Positions 8,632 through 17,685 are shown, counted from the first letter of the stretch. The stretch: DNA of 64,000 bases from Commensalibacter intestini A911 (GCF_000231445.1 NZ_AGFR01000003.1:496001-560000); one strand, 5' to 3'. Notes: a model not told the origin generated them from the letters alone. Numbers and translations: made by a program.

Positions 8632-9366
8632 ATGTCAAAGTCTATAACAAAAAATCTTGTTGTTATGTTTAATAAAAACAAAACCATCATGGGTGGATTA
8701 TTTGGAATGGCAGGGCTACTTGCTTTGGCTGGATGTGGTGGTGTTCCCGAACATGAACGTGAGTGTCAGTGGCAAGGAACGCCCTCATGGTATTGTCGTC
8801 ATACGGCAAAAGCAGATTCTTATTTTGTTAGAGGAAATACACAATCTTACTTTATTCCAGCTTATACTGGACCAAAAGATTTTCCTGTTCCTGATATGCC
8901 TGTCTATGCAGATGAAACACTTGATCAAACGTTACGCGCTTCTGTTGTCTTAGGTGACTATAAAGAAGCATTAAGTAAAACCGGATTATTAGCATTGGTT
9001 GAACGTCAAGGCCCGTATACTTTGTTTGCTGTGCCAAACTATCCTATGGAGCATCCAAATTTTACTGTTGATGGATCTCTGATGGATGCACAGAATGAAA
9101 CTCTTTTAAAACAATTAATGGCTTATACCGTTGTTTTAGGAGACTATCCACCTGCTAAATTAAGATCATTAATTGCTAAAAATGGTGGTTCTGTTGGGTT
9201 AACCACTTTTTATAATGAAAAGTTAATTGTTACGATTGATCCTCAAACGGGTGAATTAGTAACGAAGAATAAGATTGGACAGGTTAATAAAATTTGGATC
9301 AATGGTATTCCACAAGCCAATGGCACATTATATGTCAGTCAAGGTTTGTTGAATTTCGTAAAATAA
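8632..9366 (+). CDS. Fasciclin-domain lipoprotein
   Basis: 244 residues. The N-terminus carries a lipoprotein signal with the lipobox LALAGC (lipidated Cys35). The body from about residue 75 is a single FAS1/fasciclin domain, recognised by TLRASVVLGDYKEALSKTGL, the core GPYTLFAVPNYPME and the C-terminal GIPQANGTLYVSQGLL. FAS1 proteins are usually adhesion or extracellular-matrix proteins. Here it is an envelope-anchored lipoprotein of unknown partner. The start could also be one of the internal Met codons (12 or 20), which would shorten the n-region to a more usual length. Confidence 0.82.
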   Translation: MSKSITKNLVVMFNKNKTIMGGLFGMAGLLALAGCGGVPEHERECQWQGTPSWYCRHTAKADSYFVRGNTQSYFIPAYTGPKDFPVPDMPVYADETLDQTLRASVVLGDYKEALSKTGLLALVERQGPYTLFAVPNYPMEHPNFTVDGSLMDAQNETLLKQLMAYTVVLGDYPPAKLRSLIAKNGGSVGLTTFYNEKLIVTIDPQTGELVTKNKIGQVNKIWINGIPQANGTLYVSQGLLNFVK

Positions 9367-9378
9367 TTATCTTCGGTT

Positions 9379-9414
9379 ATTTTCTGTGAATAAGCAAAAA
9401 TATTCACAGAAAAT
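9379..9414. terminator. Hairpin between convergent genes
   Basis: Perfect 14-bp stem (ATTTTCTGTGAATA with TATTCACAGAAAAT) and an 8-base loop between the fasciclin gene and thiE. There is no strong T run on either side, so it may act weakly in both directions. Confidence 0.5.
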
Positions 9415-9422
9415 ATTAAGAG

Positions 9423-10055
9423 TTATTTTTCATTTTCAGTTTCTTGGATCGCTTTAAGTATGCTCTTAACACCTTGTGTAGGGCCCCCAGTGTGATTCCA
9501 GACTGCTCCACTAACAGATAAAAAATCGGTGCCAGCTTTGACAAGAGGCTTGCAGTTTTCTGCCGTAATACCACCTGTTGCGACGACAGGAATTTCCATC
9601 ATTTCAAACCACCAGCTTAATAGATCAACGGGTGCTCTGATATTTGTATCTTTAGATGGAAAAAAAGGACCGAAAGTAATGTAGTCCGCACCCTTTTCTC
9701 CTGCTTTCATTGCTATATCTCTGCTATCATAACATGAAACACCTAATTGTAAATCATCACCTAATTGGGCTCTTACAAGTTCAATCGGAGTGTCTGCCAT
9801 GTCGATGTGAGCACCATCACAACCGCACTCCTTTGCTAAATCTGGACGATCATTTAAAATAAAGGCAATATCATGATCTTGGACAACAGGTCGTAATATG
9901 TCGATTGCCTTTCGGATTTCATCATCAGATACATCTTTTAATCTTAATTGAACAGCCGCAACAGGGCCTGCATCTAAAGCTTTAATGAGTAAAGGTTTAA
10001 ATTTAAATGGATCTAAAGAGGGAGGGGTTAATAAGTAAAGTTCACACGGATTCAT
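9423..10055 (-). CDS. thiE: Thiamine phosphate synthase
   Basis: 210-residue TIM barrel that condenses HMP-pyrophosphate with the thiazole phosphate to make thiamine phosphate. Family motifs seen are VQLRLKD, FILNDRPDLAKECGCDGAHI, GADYITFGPFFPS and VVATGGIT. It stands alone, with no thiamine-pathway neighbour and no recognisable TPP riboswitch upstream. Pyruvate decarboxylase further along the window is a major TPP consumer. Confidence 0.93.
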   Translation of the reverse strand: MNPCELYLLTPPSLDPFKFKPLLIKALDAGPVAAVQLRLKDVSDDEIRKAIDILRPVVQDHDIAFILNDRPDLAKECGCDGAHIDMADTPIELVRAQLGDDLQLGVSCYDSRDIAMKAGEKGADYITFGPFFPSKDTNIRAPVDLLSWWFEMMEIPVVATGGITAENCKPLVKAGTDFLSVSGAVWNHTGGPTQGVKSILKAIQETENEK

Positions 10056-10306
10056 AGGTAATCTCTATAAGTTGATGACGTTAGCATAGTATGTCTGTTG
10101 ATCCTGTATAAATAAAAGAAAAAGACATCAATAGAAAGATATATTCTTTTTCTTATTAAGGATAACTCTAAAAGTTGTCATTGTTTTATCACTGTGATGA
10201 TATTTATCGCTGTATAAACCCTCTATTATGTAATTAGCTGTTTTTTCTTCACTAAAAGTATGATTTATAACCTTAATATTCTATTACAAATTATGAAAAT
10301 GATAAA

Positions 10307-10702
10307 ATGTGGGTTATCTTTAGTAAGTATATTATAGTAGGCGCTGCAAATACTTTGCTGACTATGCTTGTGATTTTCGCTTTGATGCATAGTGGCGTCA
10401 ATATGTATGTATCTAATGCATTGGGTTACGTTGTTGGTATTGTTTTTAGTTTTATTTTAAACTCACTTTTTACATTTTCAGCAAAGTTAAGTTTTGAAAA
10501 GCTTATTAAGTTTTTGATTGTGTGTTTAATTTCTTACCTTATTAATCTAATAGCAATTAAAGCTTTTTTCTTATTATTTCCTAATCGAATATATCTTGCT
10601 CAGTATAACATGCATCTTGAAGTATATATTGCACAGTTGTGCGGTATGGGATTCTATACAGTTACCGGCTTTGTTTTGAATAAATTATGGGTCATGAAAT
10701 GA
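10307..10702 (+). CDS. gtrA: GtrA family membrane protein
   Basis: 131 residues with four predicted membrane helices, the layout of GtrA proteins (PF04138), which are thought to flip undecaprenyl-phosphate-linked sugars across the inner membrane. The family signature FSKYIIVGAANTLLTM at the N-terminus and FSFILNSLFTFS in the second helix are typical. It overlaps the gtrB-like gene at an ATGA junction and heads a three-gene Gtr-type locus. Confidence 0.88.
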   Translation: MWVIFSKYIIVGAANTLLTMLVIFALMHSGVNMYVSNALGYVVGIVFSFILNSLFTFSAKLSFEKLIKFLIVCLISYLINLIAIKAFFLLFPNRIYLAQYNMHLEVYIAQLCGMGFYTVTGFVLNKLWVMK

Positions 10703-11685
10703 ATAATCAAATAGCGAATGATACAAGTCTAAAAATGAGGGATGCTATTCCTTCTTTGACAATTGTCGTGCCATGCTATAACGAAGCAGAAGCGTTTATA
10801 TATTGCGTCGATGCATTGAAAAATATTTTAATTGACTTAATTTCAAAGCAGAAAATCCAAGAAAGCAGCCATATCTTATTTGTAGATGACGGTAGCAAAG
10901 ACAATACTTGGTCGCAGATCAAGCAAGCTGCAGGACAATCCTCTTACGTTCAAGGCTTGAAATTATCTCGTAATCGAGGACATCAAACGGCTTTGATTGC
11001 GGGGTTATCAGCAGTTGAGACTGATGTGTGTATAAGTATTGATGCAGATTTGCAGGATGATACGAAATGTATTGAGCAAATGATCGATAAATATATACAA
11101 GGTAATGATATCGTTTATGGTGTGCGTAACGATCGTTCTACTGATAGTTTTTTTAAACGAAATACAGCAAATATTTTTTATGGTTCTATGTCAGCGATGG
11201 GAGTAAACCAAGTTGAAAACCATGCGGATTATCGTCTGTTAAGTAAAAGAGCTTTAGCTGCTTTGTTAGAATTTAAAGAACAAAATCTATATATTCGCGG
11301 GTTAATACCGTTACTTGGTTTTCATAGTGATAAAGTGTTTTATACCCGAGAAGAGCGTATTGCAGGCGAATCAAAATATCCACTAAAGAAGATGTTGGCC
11401 TTGGCAATTGAGGGAGTAACATCATTAACAGTAACTCCTTTACGGTTGATTTGCGGAATGGGTTTTTTAACCTGTTTTTTATCTTTTTTAGCAATTATTT
11501 ATATCTTGATTGCTAAATTCTCTGGGCATGCGGTCGAGGGGTGGACATCTGTCATTATCTCTATTTTCTTTTTAAGTGGTGTTCAATTATTATCGTTAGG
11601 TGTAATCGGCGAGTACATTGGGAAAATTTATATGGAAACTAAACAGCGGCCTAAATTTTTTATTGATGAAAAAACTAATGATTAA
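10699..11685 (+). CDS. gtrB: GtrB-like polyprenyl-phosphate glycosyltransferase
   Basis: A GT2-family enzyme of the dolichol-phosphate-mannose-synthase type, which transfers a sugar from a nucleotide donor to undecaprenyl phosphate at the cytoplasmic face. The catalytic core has IVVPCYNEAEA, VDDGSKDNTW and the DAD motif in SIDADLQDD. The C-terminus has two membrane helices, ending in LGVIGEYIGKIYMETKQRPKF. I chose the ATG at 10699, which overlaps the gtrA stop as ATGA. An in-frame ATG at 10687 would add four residues. It is translationally coupled to gtrA. Confidence 0.92.
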   Translation: MNNQIANDTSLKMRDAIPSLTIVVPCYNEAEAFIYCVDALKNILIDLISKQKIQESSHILFVDDGSKDNTWSQIKQAAGQSSYVQGLKLSRNRGHQTALIAGLSAVETDVCISIDADLQDDTKCIEQMIDKYIQGNDIVYGVRNDRSTDSFFKRNTANIFYGSMSAMGVNQVENHADYRLLSKRALAALLEFKEQNLYIRGLIPLLGFHSDKVFYTREERIAGESKYPLKKMLALAIEGVTSLTVTPLRLICGMGFLTCFLSFLAIIYILIAKFSGHAVEGWTSVIISIFFLSGVQLLSLGVIGEYIGKIYMETKQRPKFFIDEKTND

Positions 11686-11748
11686 TATTTATTTTGTTTT
11701 TATAAAGCAATAAAATAAGTGTGGTTATAGGAATGTTAGAGTTAGTCG

Positions 11749-13794
11749 ATGAAACAGAGTTTTTTTTCTTTTTACAAAGTTATACTAATATTACTGGTAA
11801 TATTATTTGTTATTGGTCATACAGTTTATTTTGTTACTTCAGAACATAATATATATTATTGGGATTATGATGGATATTGGCGTTTTTGGGAGGATATGTC
11901 TGTACGTATTGCTCATCAACCGTATAAAGCTTTTAAATTTATATTAGGATCTATTAATTGTAATGATTACAATGTGTTGCCAGTTGTAATTCCAACAGTG
12001 TTTAGTTTGTTGCCGTTGTCTTCAAGGCTTTCTTATATATTATCTATATCCACTTTTTATTATATACCTGTAATATTACTATTCTCGTATATATTTTGTA
12101 ACTTTATAATTAAAGATCAAAGATCAATTGGTAACTGGACGATAGCAACAATATTACCAGCAACGTTTGTTGCGTTTTGGGTTCCAACTTTAGCAGGTTA
12201 TCCTGATATTTGTGGATTAGTCTTTATATTATTAGCTGTATTATACCAATTTAAATTTGATATTGGTGATAAAGTTCAAATAAAAAAGATGATAGTATTA
12301 GGCATTCTTTTATGGAGTCCGTTTTTATTACGTCGTTGGTATGCTTATACAGTGGTTTCTTTGTATTTTTCATTGCCTATATTAAATTATTTACTTTTTT
12401 TTGATAAAACACGTATGTGGCCTAAGCTTAGAACGATTTGTATTGCTTTTTTTATATCAGGTATAACAAGTTGTATATTTGCATTTATTTTTCAACATGA
12501 ACTTGTTCATAGAATTATGAATACAAATTATTCAGATATTTATGCCGCCTATCAAAGTGGTATGTCGCAATCTATTGCATCTTTATTTAATAGTTGTGGT
12601 TATTATATTTTACCATTTTTTCTTTTTGGAATAGTGGTTGCTTTATTAACCAAAAATAATAAGCAAAAAGTATTTATCATTTTTTGCTTATTTAATTTAA
12701 TATTTACATTCTTTTTATTTACGAGAACTCAAAGTCCTGGTGAACAGCATAATTTGCCATTCGCATTATGGATATTATTTATTGCATGTTATGCTGTTAC
12801 TTGGTTAAACAGTCGTCTATCTAGACCTATTTTTTCTACAATATTTATAATTTGTATGATTTGTGCGCTTGGATACGTGGATCAGAAGAGTTTATTTGAT
12901 AGAAATTCTTATACAGAGTTACAAGCAGCTTTCCTTCCTTCTAAACATTTGCCATTAAGAGTGGATAATTATTCTAATTATCTCCAGTTAACAAAAGATA
13001 TAGAGCAGTTGGCAGGAAATAGTAAAACAATTACTATTTTAAGTTCAAATCATGTTTTGAATGATGAGATGATAAATACTATTTCTGGTCAAAAGTTAAG
13101 TAATCATATTATATTTGCGTCACAAGTTGATTTAAGAGATAAATTTAGAATTAATCCTTTTTTGTCAGATTATATTATTGTTGTGGATCCTCCTCAAACA
13201 CATCTTGGTGAGCAAAATCAACGAGTGATAACAATCCCAGTAAATAATTTATTACAAAAAATTAATATTGGTAAAGCCTATGAAAAAATTGGTCATTCTT
13301 ATCAATTAGATGGGAACGCAACAGCTTGGATTTATAAAAAAGATAGATCATTTACACACGATGAAATCTTTGATTTTCTAAATCAATATTATCAATATTA
13401 TCCTCAATGGAAGTCCATATATAACCAGGGGTTATATACTTCTTTTTTAACAGCACATATTACAAAAGGAGATGTGTATGGGGGGGGTAATATTGATGAA
13501 CTTACTGGAGATATTTTTACACATCCAGGAGATAATACACCAACAATTATTGAATGGGTATTAAAGGATGTTCCTAAGTTGAAAATTCAATCAACAAATA
13601 ATGAATGTAATCAACAGGATACAATCAAGATTTTAATTTTAGCAGATGGCCTTGCATCAAAAGAAGTTAGTATTCCTCATGGAGGTGACGTTGTAGTAGA
13701 TATGATGCCTTGGCAAAATATTTTATCTAAAATGGTGATTGAAAAGAATAAAAGTTCTGGTTGTGATGCGTTAACGATTTCAGCAGTTAAATAG
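11749..13794 (+). CDS. Large integral membrane protein, probable Gtr-type acceptor glycosyltransferase
   Basis: 681 residues, with about ten or more predicted membrane helices in the first ~400 residues and a soluble, mainly polar C-terminal region of about 280 residues. In the first extracytoplasmic loop the motif YYWDYDGYW gives Asp39 and Asp41, the kind of acidic pair that marks GT-C glycosyltransferases using polyprenyl-phosphate sugars. Position right after gtrA-gtrB is where the serotype-specific third gene of Gtr loci sits. I therefore infer that it transfers the flipped sugar onto a surface glycan. No specific family member is recognised. AT content is very high. Confidence 0.6.
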   Translation: MKQSFFSFYKVILILLVILFVIGHTVYFVTSEHNIYYWDYDGYWRFWEDMSVRIAHQPYKAFKFILGSINCNDYNVLPVVIPTVFSLLPLSSRLSYILSISTFYYIPVILLFSYIFCNFIIKDQRSIGNWTIATILPATFVAFWVPTLAGYPDICGLVFILLAVLYQFKFDIGDKVQIKKMIVLGILLWSPFLLRRWYAYTVVSLYFSLPILNYLLFFDKTRMWPKLRTICIAFFISGITSCIFAFIFQHELVHRIMNTNYSDIYAAYQSGMSQSIASLFNSCGYYILPFFLFGIVVALLTKNNKQKVFIIFCLFNLIFTFFLFTRTQSPGEQHNLPFALWILFIACYAVTWLNSRLSRPIFSTIFIICMICALGYVDQKSLFDRNSYTELQAAFLPSKHLPLRVDNYSNYLQLTKDIEQLAGNSKTITILSSNHVLNDEMINTISGQKLSNHIIFASQVDLRDKFRINPFLSDYIIVVDPPQTHLGEQNQRVITIPVNNLLQKINIGKAYEKIGHSYQLDGNATAWIYKKDRSFTHDEIFDFLNQYYQYYPQWKSIYNQGLYTSFLTAHITKGDVYGGGNIDELTGDIFTHPGDNTPTIIEWVLKDVPKLKIQSTNNECNQQDTIKILILADGLASKEVSIPHGGDVVVDMMPWQNILSKMVIEKNKSSGCDALTISAVK

Positions 13795-13804
13795 ACTTGA
13801 GAAT

Positions 13805-13833
13805 AAAAAAGGGAGTATAAAACTCCCTTTTTT
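13805..13833. terminator. Bidirectional terminator
   Basis: Perfect 12-bp stem (AAAAAAGGGAGT with ACTCCCTTTTTT) and 5-base loop between the convergent Gtr membrane protein gene and the aldolase gene. There are T runs on both strands. Confidence 0.85.
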
Positions 13834-13852
13834 ATTGAATAATTTTTGAATA

Positions 13853-14776
13853 TTAGGATTGCTGATTAAAAATATTGGTTACTTTTTCTAATATTGCTAA
13901 AGCTTCTTCGCGTTTACGTTGAAAAATATTTCTGCCAATAATGGCACCACTTGCGCCGCCGTCATTTAGATTTTGGAATGTTTGGAATAAATTTTCTTCA
14001 TCTGTTGGTTCACCTCCAGAGAAAAGAACCAGTCGGCGTCCGGCAAATGCTGCTTGCATGATATGTTGTGTACGCTTGACGAGTGTTGAAATGTCAATTT
14101 CTTGCTCTTCGTAAACTTTTTTAGCAGCACCTAAACATAAATGATCTGAAGGTGGTTTGACTTTGATAATGTGAGCACCTAATTGTGCTGCAATATGAGC
14201 TCCATAAGCACATACATCTACAGCAGTTTCATCGACTTTTTCTAAGAATGGGCCTCCACGAGGATAACTCCAAACAATAGAAATTAAACCAGCCTCTTTT
14301 GCTTCGCGGATGATATCTTGTAAAATATTGATCTGCTCATAACAGTGATCACTGCCCGGATAAATGGTATATCCAATACCGATGCATCCCAAGCGAACGG
14401 CTTCTTTAACAGATCCTGTAATAGCTTGATTCTTTATATCATTGAGGCTGTTCGCATTATTAAGTTTTAGGATAGTGGGGATTTGGTCTCCATAAGTAAA
14501 AGCACCACATTCTAAGGCTCCTAAAGGTGCGGCATAAGCGCTTAGACCGGCATCAATGGCTAATTTATAATGATAATGTGGGTCATATGCTTCTGGGTTT
14601 GCAGCAAAAGATCTTGCTGGACCATGTTCCACCCCTTGATCTACCGGTAAAATGAGTAATTTTCCTGTACCAGCAAGCTTTCCTTGCATTAAAAGACGAG
14701 CAAGATTATTTTTTGTAGCAGCATTATCGGCTTCATAATTTTCAAGAATTTGTTTTACTTGAGGGGTGATTTTCAT
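13853..14776 (-). CDS. Class I fructose-bisphosphate aldolase (DhnA/FbaB type)
   Basis: 307 residues of the archaeal/FbaB-type Schiff-base aldolase family. It cleaves or forms fructose-1,6-bisphosphate. Recognisable segments are LILPVDQGVEHGP, GCIGIGYTIYPGSD, HIIKVKPPSDH (the region that holds the Schiff-base lysine in this family) and VLFSGGEP with GGASGAIIGRN near the phosphate site. It probably serves gluconeogenesis, since many acetic acid bacteria lack a complete upper glycolysis. It is monocistronic or cotranscribed with the unknown gene downstream on the same strand. Confidence 0.9.
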   Translation of the reverse strand: MKITPQVKQILENYEADNAATKNNLARLLMQGKLAGTGKLLILPVDQGVEHGPARSFAANPEAYDPHYHYKLAIDAGLSAYAAPLGALECGAFTYGDQIPTILKLNNANSLNDIKNQAITGSVKEAVRLGCIGIGYTIYPGSDHCYEQINILQDIIREAKEAGLISIVWSYPRGGPFLEKVDETAVDVCAYGAHIAAQLGAHIIKVKPPSDHLCLGAAKKVYEEQEIDISTLVKRTQHIMQAAFAGRRLVLFSGGEPTDEENLFQTFQNLNDGGASGAIIGRNIFQRKREEALAILEKVTNIFNQQS

Positions 14777-14864
14777 GCTTTAATTACCTGCTATTCAAGT
14801 TTTAAATATGTAGAATCTTATTATGAATTATATAATAAGGCTACTCATATTAAAGTGAATTTTG

Positions 14865-15359
14865 TTATTTAGATAGAGTATTTTTTTTGAAATTTAAGTC
14901 TAATAAGTTAAAAGAGTTTGGTTTGATATCCATGATTGTTACGTTTATGGATGTTGCACGATTTTGCAGGTTTTTAAATTGTGCTGATGTATTATCAAAT
15001 AAAATGTATTTTTGTCCGGCACGAAGGGCAGCCATTGCAAAACCTGCGTGATCATAGCAATCCAAGATATCAGTAATGACGTATTGAGATAGAATAGGGG
15101 AAGTTTGATGAATGAAAGATAACCACCAACGTACTCCCATGTATGATATAGCATTTTGTGGAGAAAGAAGGTAAAGAGAAGGAGTGTTTTTTTGTGTTTT
15201 TTTTATAATAAAACTTGTCTTTTTAGCGATCTCTGCAATAAAGTAAACGTGTGCAAGATGATTGACAACAAAACAAGGAATTCGTTCGTTCATTAAGTAA
15301 TGGGTTAATGTTGTTGTGAATGATTTTTGGGGTAAAAAAGTATAAGGGTTTTCTATCAT
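14865..15359 (-). CDS. Unknown soluble protein
   Basis: 164 residues with no signal peptide or membrane helix. I do not recognise a family. Visible features are a conserved-looking block AGFAMAALRAGQKYILFD, which reads like a Rossmann-type strand-loop, and preceding segments (PSLYLLSPQNAISYMGV, RWWLSFIHQTSP) that suggest an alpha/beta fold. The gene lies upstream of the other minus-strand gene here, the aldolase, in the order unknown gene then a gap, but transcription runs away from 15.4 kb so both may share a transcript. The coding potential looks real because no alternative frame is plausible. Confidence 0.5.
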   Translation of the reverse strand: MIENPYTFLPQKSFTTTLTHYLMNERIPCFVVNHLAHVYFIAEIAKKTSFIIKKTQKNTPSLYLLSPQNAISYMGVRWWLSFIHQTSPILSQYVITDILDCYDHAGFAMAALRAGQKYILFDNTSAQFKNLQNRATSINVTIMDIKPNSFNLLDLNFKKNTLSK

Positions 15360-15485
15360 TATTACGATTTATGAGATGCTGTGTATATTGTAATTAACGG
15401 ATTTTATGATTAATTTTAGATAAAGAACCTTTTAAGAATAGTAAAGTTATTTATTGGCTACGATACACAGAGGGGCAAAAAGACC

Positions 15486-15737
15486 GTGGTGCAATCAGAC
15501 GTAATGGATACAAAAAAGTCAGATGAAGATGTGAATAGATTGTCTTCTGTGGCGCTCTCTTCAGAGCAACGTTTAGATGAAGCCCTTACTTTTATTGAAG
15601 ATTTTCTTATCGAACAAAATAATCATGTTGCTGTACAACAGAATCTATCGAATAAAGAAGTTGTTCTTGCGAATTTAGATATATTAATCTCACGTATACA
15701 AGATATATTACAACAAGTAGATACGCTAGAAAAGTAA
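15486..15737 (+). CDS. Small coiled-coil protein upstream of zapA
   Basis: 83 residues, acidic, with heptad-like hydrophobic spacing in the second half (EQRLDEALTFIEDFLIEQ and NLDILISRIQDILQQVDTL) that predicts a coiled coil. A GTG start at 15486 has a GAGGGG ribosome-binding site about 10 bases upstream. An ATG at 15504 is the alternative. Only 25 bases separate it from zapA, so it is probably cotranscribed and may act with ZapA in division, as other small coiled-coil genes next to zapA in Alphaproteobacteria may do. The function is inferred from context only. Confidence 0.6.
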   Translation: MVQSDVMDTKKSDEDVNRLSSVALSSEQRLDEALTFIEDFLIEQNNHVAVQQNLSNKEVVLANLDILISRIQDILQQVDTLEK

Positions 15738-15762
15738 AGAAACGGGTATTAGAGAATAATCA

Positions 15763-16104
15763 ATGGCGCAAGTAACGATTACAATTAATGGCTTTGGGTA
15801 TACTGTCGGATGTAATGATGGACAAGAGGCCCATTTGCAAGCAATGGCAAAAGTGGTTGAGGAACATATTGATCTTATTCGCCAAATCGGTGGGCAAAGT
15901 GGTGAAGGTAGATTACTTGCTCTGGGTGGATTGTTGCTTGCTGACAAATTGCATGATATGGAAGTCTATATTGCTAGTTTAGAAAAACAGTTGGATAAGC
16001 AAAAGCTGAAGCAGCTACAGCAAGAAAATCAAGATCTCAAGAAAAAAATAGATAGCTTTGCAGAACGTGTAGAATCTATTGCAGGGAAGCTTAATTTATC
16101 ATAA
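15763..16104 (+). CDS. zapA: Cell division protein ZapA
   Basis: 113-residue FtsZ-ring stabiliser. The N-terminal globular head reads VTITINGFGYTVGCNDGQEAHLQ. It is followed by a long coiled coil (about residues 65-110: LEKQLDKQKLKQLQQENQDL) used for dimerisation. Family features fit well. Downstream are a 6S RNA and a 5-formyltetrahydrofolate cyclo-ligase, the same order (zapA, ssrS, ygfA) found in many Proteobacteria. Confidence 0.93.
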   Translation: MAQVTITINGFGYTVGCNDGQEAHLQAMAKVVEEHIDLIRQIGGQSGEGRLLALGGLLLADKLHDMEVYIASLEKQLDKQKLKQLQQENQDLKKKIDSFAERVESIAGKLNLS

Positions 16105-16113
16105 AATAAATGA

Positions 16114-16270
16114 ATGGGGCTGCCTGGTTTGTTAGGTAATTTATACTCCCGGGCCGATAATCACTTCCAAGGGAACTGGCGCTGTCGTGACCGTGGTCTC
16201 GTTATACTGGTACCCACCTGTATTGACAGGTCTGGAAGAGTTAATAGACCGACGGCTAAGGCGGCTTCAT
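16114..16270 (+). ncRNA. ssrS: 6S RNA
   Basis: This 178-base zapA-to-cyclo-ligase gap is much more GC-rich than the surrounding intergenic DNA and has no ORF. Its ends pair as a 12-bp closing stem: ATGGGGCTGCCT (16114-16125) with AGGCGGCTTCAT (16259-16270), allowing G-U pairs. Inside lie CCCGGGCCGATAATC and GGGAACTGGCGCT, which match my memory of alphaproteobacterial 6S RNAs. The synteny zapA-ssrS-ygfA is the classic location. 6S RNA mimics an open promoter and sequesters housekeeping sigma-factor RNA polymerase in stationary phase. The exact ends are inferred. Confidence 0.82.
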
Positions 16271-16282
16271 TTAATTGAATAA

Positions 16283-16852
16283 ATGACTGATATTTTACAA
16301 CAAAAACGTCAATTAAGAGATCAGCTTAAAGCAATAAGAAAAGATTCTGATCTATTTCATAGTCAACATACTTCTTTTTTAATCGAAAATATATATCGGT
16401 TTGTTTGCACTTCATGCAACTCCAAGGCAGTTATTGCTTGTTTTTGGCCTTTGGAAGGTGAAGCAGATTTAAGACCATTAATGCATCGGTTATATCAAGA
16501 TGGATATCAGATTGCATTACCAAAGACACCTCTTAGAGGAAATCCACTAACTTTTTATGCTTGGTCTCCGACTGCTTCGATGCAAGAAGGGCGGTATAAA
16601 ACGATTTATCCAGATACAGAAATTGTTAGGCCTGATTTGATTTTAGTTCCATTAATGGCATTTGATCGTGATGGAAATCGATTGGGGTATGGTGGGGGAT
16701 ATTATGATCGTACACTACAACATTTTCCAAGTGCAAAGGCTGCTGGGATTGCTTTTTCTTATCAAGAGGTAACGAGAGTTCCAACAGAAAAATTTGACTT
16801 TTCTTTGCCTGCTATTATTACAGAATTAGAGATTATTTATATAAAGGGTTAA
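16283..16852 (+). CDS. ygfA: 5-formyltetrahydrofolate cyclo-ligase
   Basis: 189-residue ATP-dependent enzyme that converts 5-formyl-THF to 5,10-methenyl-THF. The family signature RLGYGGGYYDRTL, which binds ATP/phosphate, is present. The N-terminal basic helix (KRQLRDQLKAIRKD) and FDRDG also fit. It follows the 6S RNA by 12 bases and is 2 bases from ymdB, so the two are probably cotranscribed. Confidence 0.92.
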   Translation: MTDILQQKRQLRDQLKAIRKDSDLFHSQHTSFLIENIYRFVCTSCNSKAVIACFWPLEGEADLRPLMHRLYQDGYQIALPKTPLRGNPLTFYAWSPTASMQEGRYKTIYPDTEIVRPDLILVPLMAFDRDGNRLGYGGGYYDRTLQHFPSAKAAGIAFSYQEVTRVPTEKFDFSLPAIITELEIIYIKG

Positions 16853-16854
16853 TT

Positions 16855-17673
16855 GTGCGTATTGTTTTTTTAGGGGATATCGTTGGTCGCAGTGGTAGAG
16901 AAGTTGTTATTCAAGAGTTACCAGCATTAAGAAATAAATTATCTATTGATGCGGTCGTTGTGAATGCGGAAAATGCTAGTCATGGTTTTGGCTTGTCCCC
17001 GGCAATTGCAGAGGATTTGTTTAAAGCTGGTGTTGATGTGATTACTTTAGGTAACCATAGCTGGGATCGTAAAGATTTAATTCCTTATATTCGTAATACG
17101 CCTAAAATTATTCGCCCGCTTAATTACCCTCCACAAACCCCTGGGGCTGGTCATTATATTTTTATGTTGCCGAATAATAAAAAGCTTCTCGTGATTAACG
17201 CATTAGGTCGTTTATTTATGGAACCGATGGATGATCCTTTCAGAATGATTGATGAGCTTTTATCTAAATATCGTTTCGGTATTGATGTTCATGCGATTTT
17301 AATTGATATTCATGCTGAAGCTACGAGTGAGAAGGCGGCTGTAGCTCATTATTTTGATGGACGAGTTTCAATGGTAGTTGGCACGCATACGCATATTCCT
17401 ACAGCTGATTATCGTATTTTGCCTTCTGGAACGGCTTTTCAAACGGATGCTGGAATGTGTGGGGATTATAATAGTGTGATTGGGATGCAAAAAGAGGCAG
17501 CGATTTATCGTTTTGTCACGAAAATGCCAGGGATGCGTTTAAGTCCAGCTGAGGGATCTGCGACCTTATGTGGATTACTTGTAGAAACAGATGATAAGAC
17601 AGGAAAAGCCTTAAGAGTATCGCCTATTCGCTTAAAAGGTGATTTAGATCCAATTTTACCACAGTGGAAGTAG
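16855..17673 (+). CDS. ymdB: YmdB family metallophosphoesterase
   Basis: 272 residues of the TIGR00282/YmdB dinuclear metallophosphoesterase family. In Bacillus it hydrolyses 2',3'-cyclic nucleotides. Motifs are FLGDIVGRSGR at the N-terminus, NAENASHGFG, TLGNHSWDRKD and GTHTHIPTADY, which together supply the metal ligands. Translation starts with GTG, with AAGGG in the end of the previous gene as ribosome-binding site. The length matches the family. Confidence 0.9.
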   Translation: MRIVFLGDIVGRSGREVVIQELPALRNKLSIDAVVVNAENASHGFGLSPAIAEDLFKAGVDVITLGNHSWDRKDLIPYIRNTPKIIRPLNYPPQTPGAGHYIFMLPNNKKLLVINALGRLFMEPMDDPFRMIDELLSKYRFGIDVHAILIDIHAEATSEKAAVAHYFDGRVSMVVGTHTHIPTADYRILPSGTAFQTDAGMCGDYNSVIGMQKEAAIYRFVTKMPGMRLSPAEGSATLCGLLVETDDKTGKALRVSPIRLKGDLDPILPQWK

Positions 17674-17685
17674 AGATGGGTTCTA

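Noticed and set aside
9423-10306. TPP riboswitch upstream of thiE
   Set aside because: I looked for the conserved CUGAGA core on the minus strand upstream of the gene and did not find it.
10307-13794. Prophage origin for the Gtr genes
   Set aside because: No integrase, attachment site or phage structural gene is near. Gtr-type genes also occur as chromosomal loci.
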